64,000 nucleotides of DNA from Amycolatopsis lexingtonensis (GCF_014873755.1 NZ_JADBEG010000001.1:6043501-6107500), one strand, 5' to 3'; shown: positions 7,742 to 19,733, counted from the stretch's first letter. The notes: generated by a model not told the origin, from the letters alone. Program-made: numbers and translations.

Positions 7742-7808
7742 CGGTGGTCCAGCCCAGTGCCTTCCCCCACCCCGCCTGAAACCCTGGAACCGGGCGAAAG
7801 GGGCACCG

Positions 7809-9197
7809 ATGAAAGCGATCCTGGCGACCGTCGCGTCGGCCGTGCTGTTCTTCTTCGGCACTGGTCTGGACCCGCTGCCCGAACTCGCCTGGCTGGCGCC
7901 GTTGCCGATCCTCCTGCTGGCACCGCGCGTCCACGGCGGGATCGTCCTCGCAAGCGCTTTCACCGCCTACCTCGCGGGCAGCGCCGGCAGCTGGAGCTAC
8001 TTCTGGCACTCCCAGTCGATCCCCCGCCCCGCCGCGCTCGCGATCCTCGTCGGGAGCGCCGTGCTGTTCGCGCTGTCCGCGGGTCTCTTCGGGCGGCTGG
8101 CCCGGCGCGGCCACGGCTTCCTGGCCGCGCTCGCCGCCCCCGCGTTGTGGACCGTCGCGCTCTACGTCGTCTCCCTGCTCAACCCCACCGGCCTCATGGG
8201 CACCTTCATGACGACACAGGCCGACCGGCCATCGATCGTGCGGATCGCCGCGATCACCGGGGGCTGGGGCGTGGAGTTCCTGGTGCTGTTCGTCCCGGCC
8301 GCCGTCGCCGCCGCGCTCACGCCCGGCCGGACGCGGTTCGTCCCCGTCGTGGCGCTGGCCGCGATCGCGGGCGGACTCGCGCTCTGGACCACCCCACCGG
8401 CGCCCGCACATTCGACGAAGGTCGCCCTCATCGCACCCGGACAGAACCGCTGGGCCATCGACGTCGCCACCCGCGACGGCCAGACCCTCGTTCAGTCCTA
8501 TGTGGACCAAATCGCGAAGCTCCCGGACGGCGTCAAGACCGTCGTGCTCCCCGAGGCCGCCTTCGCAGTGGACCAGACCAGCCGCCCGAGCCTCGTCGCG
8601 GCCCTCGCCGAGGTGGCCAGAGCGAGGGACCTCGACGTAGTCACCGGCGTCCTCGACGCCACGCCGGACGGCCGTTTCAACGCCGCTCTCGCCGTGCCGC
8701 CGTCCGGTGCGCCGATCGAATACCGCAAGTGGCACAACGGGGATTCGCCGAACCTCCGGGACGGCACCGAGCTGACCCGGTTCGCCGGGACCGGCCTGAT
8801 GGTGTGCATGGACGTCAACTTCGCCGACCCGAGCCGCGGCTACGGCGACGCGGGCACCGGCCTGGTCCTCATCCCGGCGTCCGACGAAGTCGCCGACGGC
8901 TGGGCCCACAGCCGCACGGCGCTGATCCGCGGCGTCGAGAACGGTTTTTCGGTGGCGTGGAGCGCGGCCCGCGGCACGCCGATGCTCGCTGACGCGCAAG
9001 GCCACGTCCTGGCCGACGCCCGCACCGGCGGGAACCCGTTCTCGGTGGTCGTCGCGGACGTCCCATTCGGCGCCGGGAAGACGCCGTACGCCCGCTTCGG
9101 CGACTGGTTCGCGTGGCTCTGCGGCCTGCTCGCGGCGGCCGGGATCGCGGCCACCGCCCGCAGGACGTCAGACCTGGAGAGCCAGCTCGTTGCGTAG
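7809..9197 (+). CDS. lnt: Apolipoprotein N-acyltransferase
   Basis: The 462-residue membrane enzyme transfers an acyl chain to the N-terminal cysteine of lipoproteins, completing their triacylation at the outer face of the membrane. Several hydrophobic helices fill residues 5-190. The carbon-nitrogen hydrolase domain follows with the expected triad: E249 in VLPEAAF, K307 in YRKWHNG and C333 in MVCMDVNF. A last helix sits near the C-terminus. The ATG at 7809 follows GAAAGGGG. The frame is open further upstream through the hairpin region, but that part looks non-coding. It is somewhat shorter than the Escherichia coli enzyme. The 3' end overlaps the convergent gene by 30 bp. Confidence 0.88.
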   Translation: MKAILATVASAVLFFFGTGLDPLPELAWLAPLPILLLAPRVHGGIVLASAFTAYLAGSAGSWSYFWHSQSIPRPAALAILVGSAVLFALSAGLFGRLARRGHGFLAALAAPALWTVALYVVSLLNPTGLMGTFMTTQADRPSIVRIAAITGGWGVEFLVLFVPAAVAAALTPGRTRFVPVVALAAIAGGLALWTTPPAPAHSTKVALIAPGQNRWAIDVATRDGQTLVQSYVDQIAKLPDGVKTVVLPEAAFAVDQTSRPSLVAALAEVARARDLDVVTGVLDATPDGRFNAALAVPPSGAPIEYRKWHNGDSPNLRDGTELTRFAGTGLMVCMDVNFADPSRGYGDAGTGLVLIPASDEVADGWAHSRTALIRGVENGFSVAWSAARGTPMLADAQGHVLADARTGGNPFSVVVADVPFGAGKTPYARFGDWFAWLCGLLAAAGIAATARRTSDLESQLVA

Positions 9198-9797
9198 CAC
9201 CTTCGACCACGCCGGATCGGTGCACAGCGTGCAGCCCGGCCCGAAGAAGACGCCTCGCGCTTGCGAGTCACCCGACAGCCAATACCGGAACCACGCCGTG
9301 GTCGCGCCGCGGAAACCGCCGCCGTCGCCGGCCGCCGTGAAGTGGGTGGCCCCGGCCAGTTCGCCGTAGACCGCGGGGACGTGCGACGCGGCGTAGTAGC
9401 GCGGGATGACCAGCAGGGCCGGCACGACGATCACGTCGAACTGGCCGCCGAGGAAGAACACCGGGCCGTGCAGCGCCGGCACCGAGCCGAGCGGGCCGGG
9501 CTCGATCGGGACGGTCGTCGTGACGAGCGGGTCGGCGCCCGCCGCGATCGCCCCGCCGCCTCCCTGGGAATGCCCGGTCGCGCCGATGTGCGCGGTGTCG
9601 ATCCGGCCGAAGTACCGGCTGCCCGGCCGGGCGTTCTCCGCGACGAGCGTCCGGGCGCCGGCCAGCATTTCCGCGCCGGTCCCCGAGTGACGACCGGATG
9701 CGGACCGGGCTGGTTCCAGTGCATCGGCTCCGCCAGCGCCGGCTTCGGAACAGTCACCCTCACCATCGGCCGGGAACGCCCACCCCTTGGTTGTCAC
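9168..9797 (-). pseudogene. Alpha/beta hydrolase (PET-hydrolase/cutinase-like), apparently 5'-truncated
   Basis: The frame encodes 209 residues. From about residue 38 onward it reads like the C-terminal two thirds of an alpha/beta hydrolase of the Ideonella or Thermobifida polyester-hydrolase type. The nucleophile motif is GHSQGG, an acidic residue is in GGQFDVIV, and the histidine is in GATHFTAAG. The part that should carry the signal peptide, first strands and oxyanion loop is missing. In its place is a short Gly/Ala-rich stretch without homologous look. No other upstream frame supplies it. The copy is therefore probably decayed, although a short functional variant cannot be ruled out. Confidence 0.6.
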
Positions 9798-9907
9798 TCG
9801 TCACAACAAACGGCGCTCAAGTCTGAGCGTTGTCCCAGGTGGCCTCCCCCGCACTGTGACCGATCATGAGCTGCATCACTTACTGACGGGTAGCTGGAGG
9901 CAGTGGA

Positions 9908-10774
9908 ATGCGGGTCACCAACGGCGGTGCCAAGCGGATCCTCACGGCGGTCATCGCGGCGATCACCCTCGGCGTCGCCGCTCCGGCGGTCGCCGAAGCG
10001 GCGCCGAGCAGCGGCTGGAACGACTGGGGCTGCCGCCCGTCGGCCGCGCACCCCCAGCCCGTGGTCCTGGTGCACGGCCTCGGCGCGAACGACACCGTCA
10101 ACTGGTTCTTCCACGCGCCGAAGATCGCCGCACAGGGCTACTGCGTGTTCTCGCTGACCTACGGCACCGGCATCCTCGGCCCGGGCGTCGGCGGGCTCGC
10201 GTCGATGCGCACCAGCGCCGCGCAGCTCGGCCGGTTCGTCGACCAGGTCCGGTCCGCGACCGGGGCGGCGAAGGTCGACATCGTCGGCCACTCCGAAGGC
10301 AGCACGATGCCCGCGTACTACCTCAAGTACGGCGGCGGCGCGGCCAAGGTCGCGAACTTCGTCGGCTTCGGCGCGAACTACCGCGGCACCACGCTCGGCG
10401 GCCTCGACGCGCTCGCCAAGGCCCTGCTGACCACGGTGCCCGGCCTGAGCGCGATCCTGACGACGGCGTGCGGCGCTTGCACCGAATACCTGGCGCCGTC
10501 GGCCTTCCTGGACGACCTCGCCCGCGGCGGCGTGCACGTCGTCGGTCCGGCGTACACGAGCATCGTCAGCAAGTACGACGAGGTCGTGACGCCGTACACG
10601 AGCGGGATCCTGAACGAGCCGGGCGCGACGGACATCGTGCTGCAGGACTTCTGCGCGTCCGACGCTTCGGGCCACCTGAGCCAGGCGATCGACCCGAACG
10701 TGACCGGCCTGATCCTGCACGCGCTCGACGCGAGCTACGCGCCCGCGTGCACGCCGTTCACGCTTCCGCTGTGA
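9908..10774 (+). CDS. Secreted triacylglycerol lipase (lipase class 2 type)
   Basis: The 288-residue protein begins with a signal peptide (basic start, hydrophobic core to about residue 31, likely cleavage after AEA). The mature enzyme shows the oxyanion-hole motif VVLVHGLGAN, the nucleophile elbow GHSEGS with S129, an aspartate in SKYDEVVTPY and a histidine in SGHLSQA. Paired cysteines suggest disulfides. It should hydrolyse esters or triglycerides outside the cell. The ATG follows a GGAGG site. It neighbours a decayed hydrolase on the opposite strand and may have replaced it. Confidence 0.9.
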   Translation: MRVTNGGAKRILTAVIAAITLGVAAPAVAEAAPSSGWNDWGCRPSAAHPQPVVLVHGLGANDTVNWFFHAPKIAAQGYCVFSLTYGTGILGPGVGGLASMRTSAAQLGRFVDQVRSATGAAKVDIVGHSEGSTMPAYYLKYGGGAAKVANFVGFGANYRGTTLGGLDALAKALLTTVPGLSAILTTACGACTEYLAPSAFLDDLARGGVHVVGPAYTSIVSKYDEVVTPYTSGILNEPGATDIVLQDFCASDASGHLSQAIDPNVTGLILHALDASYAPACTPFTLPL

Positions 10775-11915
10775 GCGGGTTCTGCCCGAGGTACCGCCGC
10801 CCGTTTTCGGCGGATTCCCGTACCGCCGCGAAGCCGTAGTCCACCATCGCGGCTTCGTAGGCCGCCACCGCCTCGACGACCGGAGCCCCGGCCAGCGCGG
10901 ACGCCAGCACCGCACCGTCGCGCAACGCGGTGTTGGCGCCCGCGCCACCGGCCGGGCTCATCGCGTGGATCGCGTCGCCGACGAGGGTCACGCGCGAGGG
11001 GGTCCACGGCCCGATCGGCACGCTCGTGCGGATCGGCTGCGGGAACGACGCCGGGACGTCCCAGTGCTCGACCATCGCGCGGGCCAGCGGGTGCCAGCCG
11101 TCGACCAGCCCGAGCGCCACCTTCTGCAGGTCACCGGGCGTCATCGCGGCGAGTTCGGCCTCGTCGTGACCGATCACTTCCCAGCGCGCGCCCACCGAGC
11201 ACGTCATGTACGGGTCGCCGTCGCGCAGCCGCAAGTCCGGCACGAGCCGCGCGCACGCGTCGGCGACCGGCTCGGGGTAGTCGACCGGCGCGAACCCGGC
11301 CATCGTCCGGTCCGGGCCGAGCATCATGGTGAACACCGCGAACATCTCCGGCTCGAACAACGCCCGCGTGGCCGGGGTCAGCGGAATCCGGCCGTAGAGG
11401 TGCACGAGCCCGGCGTCGACGACCTGGGCGTGCGGCAAGTACTGGCGCCGCACCGGGGAGTTGATCCCGTCCGCGCCGACGAGCAAACTGGCACGGGCGG
11501 AGGTGCCGTCGGCGAAGTGCGCGGTCACGCCGTCGCCGTCGGTTTCGTAGTGCGTGAACCGCTTGCCGTAGCGGACTTCCTGACCGTGCAGCAGGATCTG
11601 CCGCAGGGTGAAGCGGTTGACGTTGAGGTGGATCCCCTCGTCCGTCAGGCGGGTGACCAGCCCCAGCTGGTCGTCGTAGACGTTCGTGTGCGGCCGCGCC
11701 CGGCCCGCGGTGGCGTGGAAGAGTTCGTGCAGCCGCCGAGGCAGCACTTCACGCAACGCCGAATCGCCGACGCCGCCGATGTGCAGCCGGTACCCCTGCT
11801 TCCGCGCACCCGGCGACTCGTCGCGTTCGTAGACCTGGCAGGGGATTCCGGCCCGGCGCAGCCCCTGCGCGAGACTGAGACCGCCCAGACCGGCACCGAT
11901 GATGATCACAGACAC
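10758..11915 (-). CDS. FAD-dependent monooxygenase
   Basis: The 385-residue flavoprotein starts at GTG 11915, with AAGGGA eight bases upstream. The dinucleotide-binding motif IIIGAGLGGLSLAQGL lies at residues 4-19. A DG motif occurs in VGADGINSPVRRQY, and the second FAD motif near the C-terminus is LVGDAIHAMSPAGGAGAN. This is the class A hydroxylase fold. The substrate is not predictable, although relatives often act on antibiotics or aromatics. It is transcribed alone, 107 bp downstream of hutI. Its end overlaps the convergent lipase gene by 17 bp. Confidence 0.87.
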   Translation of the reverse strand: MSVIIIGAGLGGLSLAQGLRRAGIPCQVYERDESPGARKQGYRLHIGGVGDSALREVLPRRLHELFHATAGRARPHTNVYDDQLGLVTRLTDEGIHLNVNRFTLRQILLHGQEVRYGKRFTHYETDGDGVTAHFADGTSARASLLVGADGINSPVRRQYLPHAQVVDAGLVHLYGRIPLTPATRALFEPEMFAVFTMMLGPDRTMAGFAPVDYPEPVADACARLVPDLRLRDGDPYMTCSVGARWEVIGHDEAELAAMTPGDLQKVALGLVDGWHPLARAMVEHWDVPASFPQPIRTSVPIGPWTPSRVTLVGDAIHAMSPAGGAGANTALRDGAVLASALAGAPVVEAVAAYEAAMVDYGFAAVRESAENGRRYLGQNPLTAEA

Positions 11916-12022
11916 AGCTGTCCCTTCGTCGCTTCCGAGGAAGGGACGCACAGGTAAGCCTGCCGATGCCGTCCGGACTAACCCATACCGGACTGTGTCT
12001 TCGCGCGTCCTCGCCTCCGACG

Positions 12023-13168
12023 TTAGCGCACGCGATCTCCGGCGCGCCACACCGAATTCGTGAGCGGCACGCCCGGCCGGTACGCCAGGTGCGTCACCGA
12101 GGGCGCGTCGAGCACGTGGACGTCCGCCCGCGCGCCGGGCCGCAGCACGCCGACGTCGTCGCGGCGCAACGCCCGCGCACCGCCCGCGGTGGCCGCCCGG
12201 ACGGCCTCCTCGACCGTCATCCGCAGCTGCAGCACCGCCGTCGCGACGCAGAACGCCATCGACGTCGTGTACGAGCTGCCCGGGTTGGCGTTGCTGGCCA
12301 GCGCGACCGTCGCGCCCGCGTCGAGCAGCCGCCGGGCCGGCGCCATCGCCTGCCGGGTCGACAAATCGCACGCGGGCAGCAGGGTCGCCACGGTTTCCGA
12401 CGCGGCCAGCGCCTCGACGTCGGCGTCGCTCAGGTACGTGCAGTGGTCGACACTGGCCGCGCCGAGCTCCACCGCGAGCCGCACGCCGGGGCCTTCGCCG
12501 AGCTGGTTGCCGTGCACCCGCAGCCCGAGCCCACGCTCGGCGGCGGCCTTCAGGACCCGCGCCGACTGGGCTTCGTCGAACGCGCCGGTCTCGCAGAACA
12601 CGTCCGCCCAGCGCACGCTTCCCGCTACGGCGTCGAGCATTTCGCCGCACACGAGATCCACATAGGACTCCGCGTCGGCGCCCGGCGGCACCAGGTGCGC
12701 GCCCAGGAACGTGACCTCGTCGGCCACTTCGGCGGCGATCCGCGCGGATCGGGCCTCGTCCGCGACGGTCAGCCCGTACCCCGTCTTGGTCTCCAGGCAC
12801 GTCGTCCCCTGGCGGGCCGCTTCGTCGGCATGGCGACGCAGGTTGGCGGCGAGCTGCTCGTCGGACGCCTCCCGCGTCGCGCCGACGGTGATCGCGATTC
12901 CCCCTGCGGTGTAGGGCTTTCCCGCCATCCGCGCTTCGAATTCGGCGGTGCGGTCGCCGGCGAAGACGAGGTGCGTGTGGCTGTCGACCCAGCCCGGCAG
13001 CACCGCGCGACCCTCGACGTCGACGTGCTCGTCGGCGTCCGGCGCGCTCGACGCCGGGCCCACCCAGGCGACACGCGAGCCGTCCAGTACCAGGGCCGCG
13101 TCGGACAGCCGGCCCAGTTCGGCGTCGTTCGTGGTGAGCTCGCCGATGCCCGTGATCAGGACTGCCAC
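12023..13168 (-). CDS. hutI: Imidazolonepropionase
   Basis: The 381-residue amidohydrolase catalyses step three of histidine degradation, 4-imidazolone-5-propionate to N-formimidoyl-L-glutamate. The metal-binding motif [12 protein letters not shown] lies near residue 63. Downstream metal histidines are in LRVHGNQ and VDHCTYL, and the distal aspartate region is in [14 protein letters not shown]. It is the last gene of the hut operon. Its GTG start overlaps the hutF stop by 13 bp, indicating translational coupling. Confidence 0.95.
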   Translation of the reverse strand: MAVLITGIGELTTNDAELGRLSDAALVLDGSRVAWVGPASSAPDADEHVDVEGRAVLPGWVDSHTHLVFAGDRTAEFEARMAGKPYTAGGIAITVGATREASDEQLAANLRRHADEAARQGTTCLETKTGYGLTVADEARSARIAAEVADEVTFLGAHLVPPGADAESYVDLVCGEMLDAVAGSVRWADVFCETGAFDEAQSARVLKAAAERGLGLRVHGNQLGEGPGVRLAVELGAASVDHCTYLSDADVEALAASETVATLLPACDLSTRQAMAPARRLLDAGATVALASNANPGSSYTTSMAFCVATAVLQLRMTVEEAVRAATAGGARALRRDDVGVLRPGARADVHVLDAPSVTHLAYRPGVPLTNSVWRAGDRVR

Positions 13169-14439
13169 AGTGCCTCGATCTCCTTAGCCAGCACGGTTTC
13201 CGGTCGTTCGATCAGCTGGTGCGCACCGTCGCGGACGACCTCGCGGTCCGCCACGACGACGTGCCGGACGTCGGCGCCGGACGCGGCGAACACCACGCCC
13301 GACGGCTCGATGCCGGCCGTTCGCACCGAATCCAGGGTCACGGTGACCAGGTCCGCGCCCGCCCCCTCGGCGAGCGCGCCGACCTCGTCCCACCCGACCG
13401 CGGCGTGGTCGGTCCCCGCTTCGAGGAGTTCCTCGGCGGTGAACCGGCCGCGTTCCTCGCTGGCCAGCCGGTCGTCCAGTTCCAGTGCGCGGGTTTCTTC
13501 GAAGGCGTCGACGACGGCGTTGCTGTCGCTGCCGATGCCCAGCCGCACCCCGGCGTCCCGCAGGGCGCGGGCCGGGCCGATGCCGTCGCCGAGGTCGCGT
13601 TCGGTGGTCGGGCAGAAACAGGCCCGCGCCCCGCCCAACAGCGCGATGTCCGACGCCGTGAGGTGGGTGGCGTGCACGGCGACCAGCCGTTCGGTCAGCA
13701 CCCCGCGCTCGGCCAGCAGCTCGGTGGGGGTGCGGCCGTACGCGGCCAGGCACTGCTCGTTCTCGGCCCGCTGCTCGGAAAGGTGGATGTGCACGACTCG
13801 CGGGCTGTCCACAAGGGACAACTGGTCGGCCGGGACCGCGCGCACCGAATGGATCGCCGCGCCGACCCGGAACAGGTCGTCTTCCTCCAGCGCGGCCACC
13901 CGAGACGCCCACGCCGAGGCCGAGCCGTCGGAGAACCGCCGCTGGACCTCGTCGGGCTCGACGCCGATCCCGCCCGCCAGGTAACAGGTGTCGAGCAGCG
14001 TCAGCCGGATCCCGGCGTCGGCGGCGGCCTGCCGCAACGCCGCCCCCATCGCGTTCGGGTCCGCGTACGGCTTCCCGCCGGGCGCGTGGTGCAGGTAGTG
14101 GAACTCCCCCACGCTCGTGTACCCGCCCAGCACCATCTCGGCGTAGACCCCGCGCGCCAGCCGGTAGTAGGTGTCGGGGTCGAGCCGGGACGCGAGCGCG
14201 TACATCCGCTCGCGCCACGTCCAGAACGTGCCACGCTCGTGGTGCGTCCGCCCGCGCAGCGCTCGGTGGAAGGCGTGCGAGTGGCCATTCGCGAACCCCG
14301 GCAGCGTCAGACCTTCGAGTACGACGCCGGTCCGCGGCGACCCCGGGGTCACGGCCGTGATCCGCCCGCCGTCGACGTCGATCCGCACCGCGGAAGCGAT
14401 CCCACCGGGCAGCCACGCCTGTTCGCACCAGTAGGTCAT
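13156..14439 (-). CDS. hutF: Formimidoylglutamate deiminase
   Basis: The 427-residue amidohydrolase deiminates N-formimidoyl-L-glutamate to N-formyl-L-glutamate and ammonia. Features include the metal motif [14 protein letters not shown] near residue 52, a central histidine cluster ([15 protein letters not shown]) and an aspartate in [11 protein letters not shown]. The ATG overlaps the preceding stop by four bases (ATGA). The presence of HutF shows that this organism uses the two-step route through formylglutamate rather than direct HutE/HutG cleavage of formimidoylglutamate. Confidence 0.94.
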   Translation of the reverse strand: MTYWCEQAWLPGGIASAVRIDVDGGRITAVTPGSPRTGVVLEGLTLPGFANGHSHAFHRALRGRTHHERGTFWTWRERMYALASRLDPDTYYRLARGVYAEMVLGGYTSVGEFHYLHHAPGGKPYADPNAMGAALRQAAADAGIRLTLLDTCYLAGGIGVEPDEVQRRFSDGSASAWASRVAALEEDDLFRVGAAIHSVRAVPADQLSLVDSPRVVHIHLSEQRAENEQCLAAYGRTPTELLAERGVLTERLVAVHATHLTASDIALLGGARACFCPTTERDLGDGIGPARALRDAGVRLGIGSDSNAVVDAFEETRALELDDRLASEERGRFTAEELLEAGTDHAAVGWDEVGALAEGAGADLVTVTLDSVRTAGIEPSGVVFAASGADVRHVVVADREVVRDGAHQLIERPETVLAKEIEALWQS

Positions 14440-15628
14440 CGCGCCAGCCGCTCCAGGACGCCGGCGAGCGCTTCGGCCCCGGCTTCGACGTCGGCGGCTT
14501 CGGCGAACTCCTCCGGCGAGTGACTGATCCCGGTCGGGTTGCGCACGTAGAGCATTCCCGACGGGACGAACCCGGCGAGGATCGCCGCGTCGTGACCGGC
14601 GCCGGTGGGCAGCTCCGGCGGCCCGCCGAGCCAGCCGCCCAGGTCCCGGCGCAGGGCGTCGTCGAACACGACATCGTCCGAATAGGACTCCCGGGTGACG
14701 GTGACCCGGCAGCCTTCCTCGGCGGCCGCAGCCTCCGCCGCGCGCGTGATGTCCTCGACCAGCGCGGGCGTCACGCTTCCCGGCACCCGCGCGTCGAGCC
14801 ACAGGTCCACAATGGACGCGATGACGTTGGTGCCGCCCGGTGTCGGCACGAGCCGTCCGACGGTCGCCCGCGCGTCCGGCACCGCCTTGGCCAGCCGCCG
14901 GACGGCGGTGACCGTCGCGGCGGCGGGCAGCATCGGGTCGGCCCGGTCGGCCAGGAGTGTCGCCCCGGCGTGGTTCCCCTGCCCGGCGAAGGAAAACCGC
15001 CACCTTCCGTGCGCGATCACCGTGCTGCCGACCGCGACCGGCGCACCCAGGTCGATCAGCCCGCGTCCCTGCTCGACGTGCAGCTCGAGGAACCGCCCGA
15101 TCTGCCCGAGCCGCGCCGGATCGGCGCCGATCAGCTCCGGGTCGAAGCCGGACTTCGCCGCGGCCTCGGCGAACGTGACACCGTCGGCGTCCCGCAGCCC
15201 GCGCGCCTTGCCGGCGTCGATCGTGCCGGTGAGCAGCCGCGAGCCGAGGCAGGGGACGCCGAAACGGCCGCCCTCCTCCTCGGTGAACACGACGACGGCG
15301 AACGGCTTGCCCGGCCGGAAACCCCTGGCCTGTAAGGCCTCCACCGCGGCCAGCGCGCTGACGACGCCGAGCGGGCCGTCGAACGCGCCGCCGCCGGGCA
15401 CCGAGTCGAGGTGGCTGCCGGTGACGACGGCGTCCGGCCCCGGCGGTCCCCACCAGGCCCAGATGTTGCCGTTGTGGTCGGTGTCGACGTCCAGCCCGAG
15501 CCCCAGCGCGCGCTCGCCGAACCACGCGCGCAGGTCCTGCTCGGGCGCGTCGAAGGCGTGCCGCGAATAGCCGCCGCGCTTCGGGTCGCGCCCGACGTCT
15601 TCGATTTCCGCGAGCAGCCCGGAAGCCG

Positions 15629-15632
<4 letters not shown>
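14436..15632 (-). CDS. M20-family amidohydrolase, likely N-formylglutamate deformylase of the hut pathway
   Basis: The 398-residue protein belongs to the allantoate amidohydrolase/N-carbamoylase branch of M20 metallopeptidases. Zinc ligands are visible in [20 protein letters not shown] and [10 protein letters not shown], and later histidines in ELHVEQGRG and GAGHDAAIL. It is embedded between hutU and hutF with four-base overlaps on both sides. By position it should perform the one missing step, N-formyl-L-glutamate to glutamate and formate, for which no classical hutG is seen. Automatic pipelines usually label such genes allantoate amidohydrolase. The hut role is inferred from context. Confidence 0.85.
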
Positions 15633-17280
<1,648 letters not shown>

Positions 17281-17281
<1 letters not shown>

Positions 17282-18822
17282 CAAACCTCCAGACGGGCGG
17301 CGTCGAGGACGGCGCCGGAGCGGACGAGTTCTTCGGCGGCCGCGATCTCGGGCGCCAGGTGGCGGTCGGGACCGGGGCCGTTCACCTTGGTGCGCAGGAG
17401 ATCCCGCACGCGGCCGGTGACCGGCGACGGCTCCAGCGGCGCCCGGAAGTCCAGCGCCCGGGCGGCCGTCAGCAGCTCGATGGCGAGCACGGTGGTCAGG
17501 CCGTCGACGGCCTTGCGCAGCTTCCGCGCGGCCGACCAGCCCATGGAGACGTGGTCCTCCTGCATGGCACTGCTCGGGATCGAGTCGACGGACGCGGGCA
17601 CGGCGAGCCGCTTAAGCTCGCTGACCACGGCGGCCTGGGTGTACTGGGCGATCATGTGGCCGGAGTCGACGCCGGGGTCGTGCGCGAGGAACGGCGGCAG
17701 GCCGTGCGAACGCGCCTTGTCGAGCATCCGGTCGGTGCGGCGCTCGGCGATGCTGGCGACGTCGGCGATCGGGATGGCCAGGAAGTCGAGCACGTACGCG
17801 ACGGGCGCGCCGTGGAAGTTGCCGTTGGACTCGACGCGGCCGTCGGCGAGCACGACGGGATTGTCCACAGCGGACATGAGCTCGCGGTCGCCGACCAGTT
17901 CGGCGTGCGCGAGGCTGTCGCGCGCGGCTCCGTGCACTTGCGGGGCGCAGCGCAGCGAATAGGCGTCCTGGACGCGGTTGCAGTCCGGGCCGCGGTGGCT
18001 CTCGACGATCTTCGACCCCTGCAGCGCCTGCCACATCCGGGCGGCGGACTTCGCCTGCCCGGGGTGCGGGCGCAGCGCCTGGAGGTCGGCGGCGAACGCG
18101 CGATCGGTGCCGAGCAGGGCTTCGACGCTCATCGCGGCGGTGAGGTCGGCGATGTCGAAGAGCTTGTGCAGATCGGCGGCGGCCAGCAGGAGCATGCCGA
18201 GCATGCCGTCGGTCCCGTTGGTGAGGGCGAGCCCCTCCTTCTCGGCGAGCACGACCGGCTCGATCCCAGCCTGCTTCAACGCCTCCGCGGCCGGCTTCAG
18301 CCGGCCGGCGTGGATCACTTCGCCCTCGCCCATCATCGCGAGCGCGACGGCGGCCAGCGGGGCGAGGTCGCCGGAGCAGCCGAGCGAGCCGTACTCGTGG
18401 ACGATCGGGGTGATGTCGGCGTTGAGCAGGGCCGCAAGCGTTTGCGCGGTCCCCGGCCGGACGCCGGTGTAGCCACTGGCGAGGGTCCGCAGCCGCAGCA
18501 GCATCAGCGCGCGGACGACCTCGGGCTCGACGGCGGGCCCGGCGCCGGCGGCGTGCGAGCGGATCAGGCTGCGCTGCAGCGCGGTCCGGCTCTCCACCGG
18601 GATGTGCCGGGTGGCGAGGGCGCCGAAGCCGGTCGAGACGCCGTAGGTGGGCGTGACGGCGTGCGCGAGGTTCTCGATGTGCTGGCGGGTCGCGGCGAGG
18701 GTCTTCTCGGCCGCGTCCCCGAGCCCGACCGGCGCGTGGCCGCGGACGACGTCGACGACCTGGGCCGCGGTGAGGGGTTCGAGGCCCAGGAGCACTGTTT
18801 CCGGCATGGGCCCATTGGACAT
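17281..18822 (-). CDS. hutH: Histidine ammonia-lyase
   Basis: The 513-residue enzyme deaminates histidine to urocanate, the first hut step. The MIO cofactor tripeptide region reads [12 protein letters not shown], so it is Cys-Ser-Gly rather than the more common Ala-Ser-Gly. I recall that actinobacterial histidases share this variant, so it should be active. Other hallmarks are YGVSTGFG near the N-terminus and QEDHVSMG near the C-terminus. I chose ATG 18822 because GGAAGGA precedes it. ATG 18807 would shorten it by five residues. It heads the hut operon and diverges from the IclR regulator. Confidence 0.95.
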
Positions 18823-18861
18823 CGTCCTTCCCGCTGGTGGGATGCCCCAGGGAGTGGTTCT

Positions 18862-18877
18862 GTCTGGTATCCCAGAC
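18862..18877. promoter_or_regulatory. Candidate IclR-type operator in the hutH/iclR gap
   Basis: The palindrome GTCTGG-TATC-CCAGAC has perfect 6-bp arms. It lies midway in the 69-bp gap between the divergent hutH and iclR-type starts. IclR regulators usually bind short palindromes in exactly this position and control both directions. Confidence 0.6.
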
Positions 18878-18891
18878 GCTAGGCTCGGGCC

Positions 18892-19674
18892 GTGGGCGAC
18901 AGCAGCGAGGTCCCGGCACTGCGCCGCGGGCTGGCGGTGCTGCGCCTGCTCGCGACGCGCCCCGGCCCGGTGACGGCGGCGGCCATCGCGCGCGAAGCCG
19001 GCCTCCCCCGGTCGACGACGTACCATCTGCTCAACGAGCTCGAAGCCGCCGGTTTCGTCGTGCACCTGCCCGCCGAACGCCGCTACGGACTGGGCATCGC
19101 GGCGTTCGAACTCGGCTCGGCGTACCTGCGGCACGACCCCCTCGAACGGCTGGCCGGGCCGTTGCTGCGGAAGCTCGTCGACCGCGTCGGGCACACCGCG
19201 CACCTCGGCGTGCTGCACGGCAACGAGTCGCTGTACTTGATCAAGGAGCGTCCGCTCCGCCCGGAGACGCTGGTGACCGAGGTCGGCGTCCGCCTGCCGG
19301 CCCAGCTGACGGCGTCCGGCCGCGCGATCCTGCGCCACCTGCCGGCCCCGCACGTCCGCGCGCTGTTCCCCTCGGCGGCGGCGTTCGTGCACCGCACCGG
19401 CCGCGGCCCCGCCACGCTCGCCGACCTCCGCCGCACGCTGAACGCGGAGCGCCGCCTCGGCTGGTCGGTCGAAGACGGCCACGTCACGGCGGGTTTCGCC
19501 TCGGTGGCCTGCCCGGTCTTCGACCACGGCGCCCGCCCGCTGGCGGCGATCAGCGTGACCCTGCGCCACCACTGCGCGACGGACCCGTGCGAGGAGACGT
19601 GGCCGGACCTGGCGGGCGAGGTGGCGGCCACGGCGGCCGAGCTGACCACCCGCATCGGCGGCCACCCGGGCTGA
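18892..19674 (+). CDS. IclR-family regulator, probable hut repressor
   Basis: The 260-residue protein has an N-terminal winged helix-turn-helix (residues 8-65, with VTAAAIAREAGLPRSTTYHL as the recognition part) and a C-terminal IclR effector-binding domain (about 80-250). The start is GTG. It diverges from hutH with a palindrome between them, so it very likely controls histidine utilisation in response to a pathway intermediate such as urocanate. That ligand is a guess by analogy. Confidence 0.9.
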   Translation: MGDSSEVPALRRGLAVLRLLATRPGPVTAAAIAREAGLPRSTTYHLLNELEAAGFVVHLPAERRYGLGIAAFELGSAYLRHDPLERLAGPLLRKLVDRVGHTAHLGVLHGNESLYLIKERPLRPETLVTEVGVRLPAQLTASGRAILRHLPAPHVRALFPSAAAFVHRTGRGPATLADLRRTLNAERRLGWSVEDGHVTAGFASVACPVFDHGARPLAAISVTLRHHCATDPCEETWPDLAGEVAATAAELTTRIGGHPG

Positions 19675-19699
19675 CGCGCTGCTGCGAACAGGGTAACTG

Positions 19700-19733
19700 T
19701 CACCGAACGGCTCGATTCCACTCCGTTCGGTGA
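19700..19733. promoter_or_regulatory. 11-bp perfect inverted repeat before the MFS gene
   Basis: TCACCGAACGG at 19700-19710 pairs perfectly with 19723-19733 across a 12-nt spacer. It lies 26 bp after the iclR stop and 39 bp before the MFS start. It may terminate iclR transcription or serve as an operator for the transporter. No T-run follows. Confidence 0.5.

Larger units (their letters stand above)
7441..7808. other. Intergenic region between divergent pit and lnt genes
   Basis: This 368-bp stretch has no credible gene. From left to right it holds the likely pit promoter with a PHO-box-like array (7508-7540), a pair of nested palindromes (7610-7662) and a long G/C-rich hairpin (7710-7741). 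The lnt ribosome-binding region (GAAAGGGG) follows just before its start. Short frames crossing it have poor codon usage. Confidence 0.7.
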
